NCBI GenBank assembly: GCA_035447065.1
Contig: DAOTGJ010000014.1
Coordinates: forward strand, 11,405-75,404
Source: CALEMW01 sp035447065
Lineage (GTDB): Bacteria > Krumholzibacteriota > Krumholzibacteriia > LZORAL124-64-63
Direction of reading: 5' to 3'
Length of the DNA stretch: 64,000 nucleotides
Both the position numbers and the translations under genes were made by a program. The notes beneath the pieces are model-generated. The model worked only from the letters and a program-made list of their open reading frames with translations, ran no database searches and was not told the DNA's origin. Below are positions 33,660 to 41,154 of this stretch, piece by piece (position 1 is the stretch's first letter; each line of letters starts with the position of its first letter).

Positions 33660-35609
33660 ATGAAGAACTTCACCCGTGGGGCGTTCGCGCTCCTGATGGT
33701 CGTGACCCTGGCCGGCGCTGCCGCCGCGCAGATCACGGACATCGACGACATCCAGTCCTACGATCCCGTGACCGGCGCCATCACCAGCCCCTACACCGGC
33801 CAGACGGTCACGGTGGAGGGCGTCATCTACGTTCCCAAGGGCACCTACAACAGCGGTACCCACTACGTGCAGGATGCCACCGGCGGCATCCAGTTCTTCA
33901 GCAGTTCCGCCATCCCCCTGACCTATGGCGACCGCATCCAGGTGACCGGCCAGGTCGGGTCCTTCGGCGGCGAGATCCAGATCGTGCCCAGCGGCATCGT
34001 GTATCTGGGCAACGAGGCCGAGGTGGAGCCCGCGGACATGACCGTGTCCGCCCTGCTGGCCGACTACGAGAACGTGGGCAGCCTGGTGCGCACCATCGGC
34101 ATCGTGACCTACAAGAGCGGCGGCACCTTCCACATCGCCGATGCCGGCGACACGCTGATCTGCTACGTGGACAGCGACACGGGCATCGACATGGGCGCCA
34201 TGGCCATCGGCGACGAGTACTCCGTGGCCGGCCCCGCCGTGATCTTCAACGACGCCACCCTGGGCGTGATCATCGAGATCAAGCCCCGCCGCCAGAGCGA
34301 CCTGGTGGAGGATCCCTCGGGCGACACCGTGCCCGTGGTGGAGGGCGTGAACTGCGTGGATTGGACCCCGGAGCAGAGCTCCCCGATCACCGTGCAGGCC
34401 GTGATCACCGACAACAGCGCCATCAGCAGCGCCGCCCTGTACTACCGCGACGACAGCGGCGACAGCACCGGCGTGTTCCTGAGCGTGCCCATGTCCAACG
34501 TGAGCGGCGACCTCTACGAGGGCACCATCCCCGGCGGCAACATGGGCCGTCAGATCGACTTCTACGTGTCCGCCACCGACGACGGCATGCAGACCACCAC
34601 CAACCCCGGCGATGCGCCCGCGGGCTGGTACGAGGTGGCCCTGGGCTTCGAGACCATCCACGACGTGCAGTTCGTGGACGTGAACGGCACCACCGGCGAC
34701 TCGTCCTTCAACGGCCGCGTGGTCAACATCCAGGGCATCGTGGTGGCCGGCACCGGCGACGCCGGCGCCGTGTCCAAGTTCACCATGCAGGACGCCAGCG
34801 ACGTGTTCAGCGGCATCCTGGTCTACGAGGGCTCGGCGGCCAACTTCGTGCTCCCCGGCGACGAGGTGCAGGTGGGCGGCTACATCGACGAGTACTTCGG
34901 CCTGACCGAGATGAACCCCCACAACGGCACCGCCGTGGAGATCATCTCCTTCGAGAACGAGCTGCCCGCGCCCCTGCTGGTGGCCACGGACATCCTGCAG
35001 GACGACGGCTTCCCCGCCGCCGACGGCGACAGCAACTCCGGCGAGGCCTACGAGAGCGTGTGGGTGCAGACCCCCGTCTCCGCCGTGGTCGACACCCTGG
35101 GTTCCGCCCAGTACAACGAGTTCATGATCTCCACCACCAACACCCCGACGGACACGCTGATCGTGAACGCCATCATCGACCTGACCTACGCGCCCATCCC
35201 GGGCGACAACGTCAGCGTGGTGGGCTTCATGGACTACATCTTCGGCGAGCGCCAGCTGGTGCCCATCCGCGATGAGAACGTGTTCGTGAACCCCAACACC
35301 GCGGTGCAGGGCGGCCAGCTGCCCTCGGCCGGCGGCTTCAGCGCCATCGCGCCCAACCCGTTCAACCCGAAGACGGAGATCCGCTTCGTGATGACCCGGG
35401 ACAACCTGGCGCAGCTGAACATCTACAACATCCGCGGCGAGTACGTGAAGTCGCTGGTGAACGGGCGCCTGCAGGGCGGCCAGGAGCACGTGCTGACCTG
35501 GGACGGCACCGACGCCGCCGGCCAGCAGGTGGCTTCGGGCACCTACTTCGCGCGTCTGCGCATCGGCGGCGAGGTGCTGCAGGTGCGGAAGCTTTCGCTC
35601 GTCAAGTAG
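33660..35609 (+). CDS. Secreted OB-fold-repeat protein with FlgD-type C-terminal sorting domain
   Basis: 649 residues. Signal peptide (to AAAAQ, near residue 23). Two to three OB-like beta-barrel domains: one at 45-120 ('TVTVEGVIYVPKGTYNSG', 'YGDRIQVTGQVGSFGGE'), one at 340-430 ('VVNIQGIVVAGTGDAG', 'PGDEVQVGGYIDEYFG') and probably one at 450-530; an Ig-like segment lies between. The last 85 residues begin 'APNPFNPKTEIRF' and match the FlgD-Ig / C-terminal secretion domain common in FCB bacteria, ending 'VRKLSLVK'. GAGGAG precedes the ATG. A cell-surface or secreted role is likely; ligand unknown. A possible extended -10 (TGATACTAT, 33486-33494) lies upstream. Confidence 0.85.
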   Translation: MKNFTRGAFALLMVVTLAGAAAAQITDIDDIQSYDPVTGAITSPYTGQTVTVEGVIYVPKGTYNSGTHYVQDATGGIQFFSSSAIPLTYGDRIQVTGQVGSFGGEIQIVPSGIVYLGNEAEVEPADMTVSALLADYENVGSLVRTIGIVTYKSGGTFHIADAGDTLICYVDSDTGIDMGAMAIGDEYSVAGPAVIFNDATLGVIIEIKPRRQSDLVEDPSGDTVPVVEGVNCVDWTPEQSSPITVQAVITDNSAISSAALYYRDDSGDSTGVFLSVPMSNVSGDLYEGTIPGGNMGRQIDFYVSATDDGMQTTTNPGDAPAGWYEVALGFETIHDVQFVDVNGTTGDSSFNGRVVNIQGIVVAGTGDAGAVSKFTMQDASDVFSGILVYEGSAANFVLPGDEVQVGGYIDEYFGLTEMNPHNGTAVEIISFENELPAPLLVATDILQDDGFPAADGDSNSGEAYESVWVQTPVSAVVDTLGSAQYNEFMISTTNTPTDTLIVNAIIDLTYAPIPGDNVSVVGFMDYIFGERQLVPIRDENVFVNPNTAVQGGQLPSAGGFSAIAPNPFNPKTEIRFVMTRDNLAQLNIYNIRGEYVKSLVNGRLQGGQEHVLTWDGTDAAGQQVASGTYFARLRIGGEVLQVRKLSLVK

Positions 35610-35681
35610 GGCGACGGCGAACCGGCGCGCGAGCGCCGAACTTGACCAATCACGTCGCTCGCGCGCCGGTTCGCCGTCGCC
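35610..35681. repeat. Perfect 26-bp inverted repeat with 20-base loop
   Basis: Bases 35610-35635 and 35656-35681 are exact reverse complements, starting right after the stop codon of the OB-fold protein. The loop is 35636-35655. There is no T-run. Longer and more perfect than a normal terminator; it could protect the mRNA 3' end or be a structured element. Confidence 0.9.
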
Positions 35682-35705
35682 GCGAGGGGGGTGGGAGGAC
35701 ACTGC

Positions 35706-35732
35706 GGACCCCGGGCCCTTGGCCCGGGGTCC
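35706..35732 (+). terminator. 12-bp GC hairpin downstream of the long inverted repeat
   Basis: Arms 35706-35717 and 35721-35732 with a CTT loop, followed by TCGTGTTGGTG. Probable transcript end of the preceding gene. Confidence 0.5.
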
Positions 35733-35787
35733 TCGTGTTGGTGGCGTTGGCGGGGGGGTGTGGTAGGATGGGAGCCTTGCTCGTCTG

Positions 35788-37164
35788 ATGGGAGGACGCT
35801 TGAAGAACATCGTTTTGATCGCGATCGATACGCAGCGGGCGGATCGGTTGGGGTGCTACGGGTACCATCGGGGCACGTCGCCGCGGCTGGACGGGTTGGC
35901 GGCCGCGGGGGTGGCGTTCGACGCGTGCTGGTCGGCGTCGAACTTCACGGCGCCGGCGTTCACGTCGCTGTTCACGGGGCTGTATCCCAACCATCACGGG
36001 GTGTTCCACTTCGGGGCGCAGGCCCAGGCGTCGCCGGTGCTGGACTGCCTCAAGGCCAACGGGGCGCGCACGGGCGGGGCGGTGACGTTCCGCTTCTTCA
36101 AGCGTCTGCTGGGCGGCATGTGGGGCGACCTGGAGGCCGTGACCGACGGCCGCAGCGCCGACTACGCCAAGGACCTGCCCCACGCCGTGAGCGACGCCGC
36201 CGTGGAGTGGCTGGAGCGCCACGGCCGCGGCGGCCCCTTCGCCCTCTTCCTGCACTACGACGGGCCCCACATGCCCTACCGGCTGCCCGACGCGCACGCC
36301 CACCGTTTCGGCGACGTGCCGGACGACGCCGTGCCCCAGGACCTGCGGCGCGTGTTCTTCCCGCAGGAGGTGACGGCCTTCGGGCAGCAGGAGGCCGCCG
36401 GCATGTTCCAGGTGATCGACGCCGTGGACCGCGGCCGCCGCCGCCTGGACGACGCCAGCCGCCGCTGGATCAGCGACCGCTACGACGACTCGGTCTTCTA
36501 CAACGACCTGGAGGTGGGCCGCGTCCTGGACGCCCTGAAGAGCCTGCGCCTGGCCGACGACACCATCGTCTGCGTGATCAGCGACCACGGCGAGGAGCTC
36601 ATGGACCACGGCCACCTGACCCACGGCGGCATCCACCTCTACGAGGAGGTGATCCGCACCGTGGCCCTGGCGCGCGGCCCGGGCCTGCCCGCCGGCCGCC
36701 GCGTGGCGCGCCCGGTGAGCCACGTGCAGCTCTGGCCCTGGCTGCTGCGCTGCGCCGGCGCGCGGCACCTGCCGGAGGCGTGGGCCGCCCGCGACCTGCT
36801 GGACGAGGACGCGGCGGAACCCGTCTACTGCGTGGGCGAGCTGAAGACCGCCGTGCGCCACGGCGGCCGCAAGCTCATCCGCCGCCGCGTGATCCCCGAG
36901 CACACGCCGGTCAAGCGGCTGCGGCTGCTGGCCAAGCTGGCCCTGCTGCGCGAATGGGGCGAGGAGGCCTACGATCTGGACCGCGATCCGCGCGAGCGGA
37001 GCAACGTGGCGGGCTCCGCGCCCTGGCGCGGGGAACTGGCCGCCGCCCTGGACCGGCATCTGAGCACGCCGGCACCGGCGCTGGCGGTATCCGGCCAGGC
37101 GGATCTCGATGACGCCGAACGCGCGCGGATCGAGAAGGAGATGAAGGATCTGGGGTATATGTAG
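35788..37164 (+). CDS. Sulfatase / alkaline-phosphatase superfamily hydrolase with Thr at the nucleophile position
   Basis: 458 residues, no signal peptide. The N-terminal metal motif is 'AIDTQRADRLGCYGY' and the C-terminal one 'ISDHGEELMDHGHLTHGG'. The nucleophile region reads 'SNFTAPAFTSLFTGLYP': where true sulfatases have C/S-x-P-x-R (converted to formylglycine) this protein has Thr, as in phosphodiesterase or phosphoryl-transferase branches. So phosphoester rather than sulfate-ester cleavage is more likely. ATG 35788 is listed; TTG 35800 sits behind GGAGG and may be the true start, giving MKNIVLIAID. No neighbour reveals the substrate. Confidence 0.85.
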   Translation: MGGRLKNIVLIAIDTQRADRLGCYGYHRGTSPRLDGLAAAGVAFDACWSASNFTAPAFTSLFTGLYPNHHGVFHFGAQAQASPVLDCLKANGARTGGAVTFRFFKRLLGGMWGDLEAVTDGRSADYAKDLPHAVSDAAVEWLERHGRGGPFALFLHYDGPHMPYRLPDAHAHRFGDVPDDAVPQDLRRVFFPQEVTAFGQQEAAGMFQVIDAVDRGRRRLDDASRRWISDRYDDSVFYNDLEVGRVLDALKSLRLADDTIVCVISDHGEELMDHGHLTHGGIHLYEEVIRTVALARGPGLPAGRRVARPVSHVQLWPWLLRCAGARHLPEAWAARDLLDEDAAEPVYCVGELKTAVRHGGRKLIRRRVIPEHTPVKRLRLLAKLALLREWGEEAYDLDRDPRERSNVAGSAPWRGELAAALDRHLSTPAPALAVSGQADLDDAERARIEKEMKDLGYM

Positions 37165-37189
37165 GGCCCCGTTTTTGTCTGAAAGACGC

Positions 37190-37215
37190 GGAACGGCTGG
37201 CCGGCCAGCAGTTCC
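37190..37215. repeat. Dyad symmetry before the dCMP deaminase gene
   Basis: GGAAC (37190-37194) and GTTCC (37211-37215) enclose the palindrome GCTGGCCGGCCAGC (37196-37209). It could be an operator for the deaminase gene or an end of the sulfatase transcript; nothing decides between them. Confidence 0.4.
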
Positions 37216-37246
37216 AGGACTTATCCTCAAATCTGAGGAGCCTCCC

Positions 37247-37729
37247 ATGCCCCGACCGAGTTGGGACGAGTACTTCCTGGGCCTCGTAGCCGAAGTCGCC
37301 GGCCGCGCCACCTGCGACCGCGGCCGCAGCGGCTGCGTGATCACCAAGCAGAAGCGCATCGTGGCCACGGGCTACGTGGGTTCGCCCGCGGGCATCGAGC
37401 ACTGCGATGAGGCGGGGCATCTGCTCAAGACCGTGGAGGACGAGAACGGCGAGCGGCGCCAGCACTGCGTGCGCACCATCCACGCGGAGCAGAACGCCAT
37501 CTGCCAGGCGGCGCGCTTCGGCACGTCGCTGGAGGGGGCCACCCTCTACTGCACCATGGAGCCCTGCCGGGCCTGCGCCATGCTGATCATCAACTGCGGC
37601 ATCGCGCGCGTGGTATGCGCCTACCGCTACCACGCGGCCCAGGAGACCCGGGATCTGTTCGCGGCCGCCGGGGTGGAGCTGAGCGTGGCCAGCGACGAAA
37701 TCCTGCAGTATCGCGATCAGGGAGCTTGA
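37247..37729 (+). CDS. dCMP deaminase (ComEB-type cytidine/deoxycytidylate deaminase)
   Basis: 160 residues; zinc enzyme converting dCMP to dUMP for dTTP synthesis. The Zn/catalytic motif is 'IHAEQNAI' near 81-88 (His, Glu) plus 'MEPCRACAMLI' near 104-114 (two Cys). Further family marks are 'RATCDRGRSGCVI' near 21-33 with an extra Cys pair and 'GYVGSPAGIEHCDE'. The ATG is preceded by GAGGAG at six bases. The following TetR operon has its own promoter just beyond the stop codon. Confidence 0.92.
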   Translation: MPRPSWDEYFLGLVAEVAGRATCDRGRSGCVITKQKRIVATGYVGSPAGIEHCDEAGHLLKTVEDENGERRQHCVRTIHAEQNAICQAARFGTSLEGATLYCTMEPCRACAMLIINCGIARVVCAYRYHAAQETRDLFAAAGVELSVASDEILQYRDQGA

Positions 37730-37773
37730 CGGAAGCAAACGCTTGTATTAAACAAGTGTTCTAGTCTGCTTCC
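37726..37773. promoter_or_regulatory. TetR operator with nested inverted repeats over the efflux-operon promoter
   Basis: Inner arms AACGCTTGT (37738-37746) and ACAAGTGTT (37752-37760), nine bases with one mismatch around a five-base spacer; outer arms GGAAGCA (37731-37737) and TGCTTCC (37767-37773). TTGACG (37726-37731), 17 bases, TAAACA (37749-37754) could be the promoter, fully overlapped by the operator. Position before the TetR gene suits autorepression. Confidence 0.7.
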
Positions 37774-37784
37774 GAAAGGCCCCG

Positions 37785-38459
37785 ATGTCCGCACCCACCA
37801 CCAAGGACCGCCTCCTCGACGAGGCCGAGAAGCTGTTCGCCCACAACGGCTTCGATGCCGTTTCGGTGCGCGACATCGCCGCGGCCGCCGAGGCGAACGC
37901 GGCCGCCATCAACTACCACTTCCAGTCCAAGGAGAACCTCTACCAGGAGGTCCTCCGCCGCCGCATCCTGCCCAAGCGGGAGCGGCTGCTGGCCATGCTG
38001 GACGAGGTGGAGGGGATGGACCAGGCCGAACGGTTGGAGGCGGTGTTCCGCGGGTTCGCCCGCGTGCACCTGGACGACGCCATCCGTCGTCCGGGCGGCG
38101 CCCTGGTCATGCTGCTGATGTCGCGGGAGCTGACGGACCCGCGGCCGGAGGTGGGGCTGGTGGTGGCGGAGCTGGTGCAGCCCATCCGGGCGCGCATGCT
38201 GGCGCTGCTCCAGCCGTTGCTGCCCGCCCTGACGCCCCGCGACCTGCAGCTGCTCATCGGCAGCCACATGGGGCAGATCGTCTATTTCGCCGTGCAGTGG
38301 AACAAGCTCCAGGCCCAGCAGGAGGCCGGCCTGCCGCCGTTCATCCCGCTGCCGGCCCTGGCGGTGGACGTGGAGACCTACGTCGGCCTGATCATCGACC
38401 ATGTCACCCGCATCACCGTGGCCGGCGCCCGGGCGATGCAGGAGGAGGCGAGCGCGTGA
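37785..38459 (+). CDS. TetR/AcrR-family repressor of the RND efflux operon
   Basis: 224 residues. HTH of TetR type at 10-55 ('LFAHNGFDAVSVRDIAAAA' with recognition segment 'INYHFQSKENLYQEV'), then an all-helical ligand-binding domain. The C-terminal half resembles the CecR (YbiH, DUF1956) group ('RRPGGALVMLLMSRELTDP', 'MGQIVYFAVQWNKL'). It is first in a four-gene unit with outer-membrane factor, adaptor and RND pump, each overlapping the next by four bases, and a strong palindrome lies at its promoter. Loss of repression by a toxic ligand would switch on efflux; the ligand is unknown. Confidence 0.93.
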   Translation: MSAPTTKDRLLDEAEKLFAHNGFDAVSVRDIAAAAEANAAAINYHFQSKENLYQEVLRRRILPKRERLLAMLDEVEGMDQAERLEAVFRGFARVHLDDAIRRPGGALVMLLMSRELTDPRPEVGLVVAELVQPIRARMLALLQPLLPALTPRDLQLLIGSHMGQIVYFAVQWNKLQAQQEAGLPPFIPLPALAVDVETYVGLIIDHVTRITVAGARAMQEEASA

Positions 38460-39934
38460 ATCCCTTCGTGCGATCCCTGGCCATCACGGCCATTCCGCTG
38501 CTGCTGGCGGGGTGCTCCCTGGCCCCGTCGTACCAGCGGCCGGCCGTGGATGTCCGCGCCGACGGTTGGGCCGCTGCGCCGGCCGAGTCGCCGGCCGACG
38601 CCATGCCCGGCGCGGAAGCCGGCTGGTGGCGGGCCTTCGGCAGCCCCGAGCTGGACGCCCTGGTGGACGAAGCCCTGGCCGCCAACCCCGACGCCGCCGC
38701 GGCGGCCGCCCGCGTGGCCGAGGCCCGCGCCACCTACGGGGGGCAGCGCTGGAACCAGCTCCCGTCGGCGGAGATCGGCGGCACGGTGACGCGCAGCAAG
38801 CGCAACCTGTCGGGCTTCGGCATCCCCCGGTCCGTGCTCAGCACCACGTACGACGTGGCCGCGAGCGCCGCCTGGGAGATCGACCTCTGGAACCGCCTGG
38901 GCGACACCAAGGCCGCGGCCCGCGCCGCCCTGCTCGCCGGCGAGGCCGACGAGCACGCCGTGCGCCAGGCCCTCACCGCCGACGTGGTGCGCGCCTGGCT
39001 CAACGTGAAGCTCCTGCGCGGTCAGCGGGACCTGGGCGCCCGCACCCTGGCCACCTACCAGAACAGCGAACGCATGGTGGCGGACCGCTACACCGCCGGC
39101 GTGCGGCCCGCCTCGGAGGTGCATCTGGCGCGGCAGAACGTGGCCGCGGCGGAGGCCTCCCTGGCGCAGACGGAGCAGGACCTGGCGGCCGCACGCCGCG
39201 CCCTGGAGCTGCTGCTGGGCCGCTATCCGTCCGGCACCGTGGGCGTGGGCGCGACGGATCTGGCCGACCTGCCCCAGCCCGCCGCCGTGCCGGCCGGCCT
39301 GCCCTCGGAGCTGCTGGAGCGCCGCCCCGACGTGGCCGCCGCCGAGCTGCGTCTGGTGGGCGCCACCGCCCGCGTGGGGGCCGCCCGCGCCGCGCTGTTC
39401 CCGCGCCTGAGCCTGAGCGGCAGCAAGGGCTGGAGCACGCCGGACGAGGCGGAGCTCTTCACCTCCGGGGCCGGCGTGTGGTCCCTGATGGGCAACCTGG
39501 CCATGCCGATCCTGAACCGCGGCGCCGTGAAGGCCCAGGCCGGCGTGGCCCAGGCCCAGAGCGAGCAGGCCGCCGCGGCCTACGTGAAGACGGTGCTGGG
39601 CGCGTTCCGCGACGTGGAGTCGGCCCTGGACGCCGACCGCCGCCAGGCCGAGCGCCTGGACGCCCTGCGCCGCAGCGTGACCCATGCCCGCCGCAGCGCC
39701 GAGGTCATCGACGAACGCTACCGCCGCGGCCTGGACACCTACCTGCAGGTGCTGGACAGCCAGCGCCGCCTGCTCCAGGCCGAGGCCGACCTCCTGCGCA
39801 CCGAGAGCGCCCGCCGCGCCGCGCGCGTGAACCTGATCCAGGCCCTGGGCGGGGATTGGGACGATGATCCCGCCGCCCGCGACGTCACCCGCCACGCCTC
39901 CGCGTCGGCCAACAGCGAAGGAACCCAGCGATGA
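38456..39934 (+). CDS. RND efflux outer-membrane factor, OprM/NodT-type lipoprotein
   Basis: 492 residues. GTG start overlapping the TetR stop. Lipobox LAGC (Cys near 19) followed by 'SLAPSYQRPAV', the classic opening of OprM/CusC proteins. Two repeats of the OEP fold (about 60-245 and 270-470) supply the trimeric alpha-barrel and beta-barrel; 'ELLERRPDVAAAELRL' near 280 and 'YRRGLDTYLQVLDSQR' near 420 are family signatures. Forms the exit duct of the tripartite pump with the next two gene products. Confidence 0.94.
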   Translation: MNPFVRSLAITAIPLLLAGCSLAPSYQRPAVDVRADGWAAAPAESPADAMPGAEAGWWRAFGSPELDALVDEALAANPDAAAAAARVAEARATYGGQRWNQLPSAEIGGTVTRSKRNLSGFGIPRSVLSTTYDVAASAAWEIDLWNRLGDTKAAARAALLAGEADEHAVRQALTADVVRAWLNVKLLRGQRDLGARTLATYQNSERMVADRYTAGVRPASEVHLARQNVAAAEASLAQTEQDLAAARRALELLLGRYPSGTVGVGATDLADLPQPAAVPAGLPSELLERRPDVAAAELRLVGATARVGAARAALFPRLSLSGSKGWSTPDEAELFTSGAGVWSLMGNLAMPILNRGAVKAQAGVAQAQSEQAAAAYVKTVLGAFRDVESALDADRRQAERLDALRRSVTHARRSAEVIDERYRRGLDTYLQVLDSQRRLLQAEADLLRTESARRAARVNLIQALGGDWDDDPAARDVTRHASASANSEGTQR

Positions 39935-41154
39935 GTCTGCGACTTCCCCGGGGCCTGCTGCCCCTCCTGATCCTGGTGGTCGGCGCGGTGGGCGCCGTGG
40001 CCCTCATCAAGCTGCGTCCCGAGCCGCCCAAGCGGCCGGTGCCCAAGCACCTGCCCACGGTCAACGTGATGACGGTGACCACCGGCGCGCCGCTGGTGGA
40101 GGTGACCGGCAACGGCACGGTGGCCGCGCGCCGCCGCATCGCCGTGGTGCCGCAGGTCAACGGCATCGTGCTGAGCACGGGGCCGGGGCTGGAGACCGGC
40201 GGCGTGTTCGCCAAGGGCGATGTGCTGCTGCGGCTGGACGACAGCGACTACCGGCTGGCCGTGGAGGCCGCCCACGCCCAGGTGGCGCAGATGGAGGTGG
40301 CCCTGGCCCAGGCGGAGCAGGAGGCGGAGATCGCCCGCCGCGAGTGGGACCGCATCCGCCAGGACGATCCCGACACCCTGATCAAGCCCAACGCCCTGGT
40401 CCTGCACGGCCCGCAGCTCAAGCTGGCCCAGGCCAACCTGGAGGCCGCCCGCGCCGCGGAGGCCAAGGCGGAGCTGGACCTGGAGCGCTGCACCGTGCGC
40501 GCGCCCTTCGACGGCCGCACCCTGGACGAGAGCGTGGACGCCGGCCAGTACGTGCGCCTGGGCACGAGCGTGGCCACCATCTACGCCACCGACGTGGCCG
40601 AGGTCACCGTGCCGTTGACGGACGGCGACCTGGCCTTCTTCAGCCATCCCGACGCCGCGGGCCGCGGCGGCGCCACCGCCGAGGTGAGCGCCGAGCTGGC
40701 CGGCCGCCGCCACACCTGGAGCGGCCGCGTGGTGCGCCTGGCCGGCGCCCTGGACCCGCGCACCCGCCTGGTGGACGTGGTGGTGGCCCTGGACGACGCC
40801 TATGCGGCCACCCCGGACCGCCCCGCACTGCTGGACGGCACCTTCGTGGACGTGGTGATCCACGGCGACGTGCTGGACGGAGCCGTGGAGCTGCCCCGCG
40901 CCGCCCTGCGCGACGCCGACCGCGTGTGGCTGGTGGACGCCGACGGCCGCCTGCGCTTCCGCGACGTGACCGTGGCCCGCGCCGACCGCACCACCGCCCT
41001 GGTCACCGCCGGCCTGAACGCCGGCGAGCGCGTGATCACCAGCGGCATGGAGGTGGTGGTGGACGGCATGGAGGTGCGCATGCCCGGCCAGGGCAAGCCG
41101 GCCGGCGCCGCCGCCGGAGCGGAACGCGCCGCCGCCGCGGGAGGTGCCCAGTGA
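39931..41154 (+). CDS. RND efflux periplasmic adaptor (membrane fusion protein)
   Basis: 407 residues. One N-terminal membrane anchor (about 8-26), then a split lipoyl/biotinyl-like domain ('VEVTGNGTVAARRRIAVVPQV' region and 'RCTVRAPFDGRTLDESVDAG'), a coiled-coil hairpin (about 108-175) and a beta-barrel domain. It links the inner-membrane pump to the outer-membrane factor. ATGA overlap with the upstream gene and GTGA overlap with the downstream one. A Gly/Ala-rich tail ends the protein. Confidence 0.93.
   Translation: MSLRLPRGLLPLLILVVGAVGAVALIKLRPEPPKRPVPKHLPTVNVMTVTTGAPLVEVTGNGTVAARRRIAVVPQVNGIVLSTGPGLETGGVFAKGDVLLRLDDSDYRLAVEAAHAQVAQMEVALAQAEQEAEIARREWDRIRQDDPDTLIKPNALVLHGPQLKLAQANLEAARAAEAKAELDLERCTVRAPFDGRTLDESVDAGQYVRLGTSVATIYATDVAEVTVPLTDGDLAFFSHPDAAGRGGATAEVSAELAGRRHTWSGRVVRLAGALDPRTRLVDVVVALDDAYAATPDRPALLDGTFVDVVIHGDVLDGAVELPRAALRDADRVWLVDADGRLRFRDVTVARADRTTALVTAGLNAGERVITSGMEVVVDGMEVRMPGQGKPAGAAAGAERAAAAGGAQ

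Noticed and set aside
33491..33751. An 86-codon minus-strand frame in the gap upstream of the OB-fold protein
   Set aside because: No ribosome site, no recognisable domain, and overlaps the signal peptide region of the real gene.
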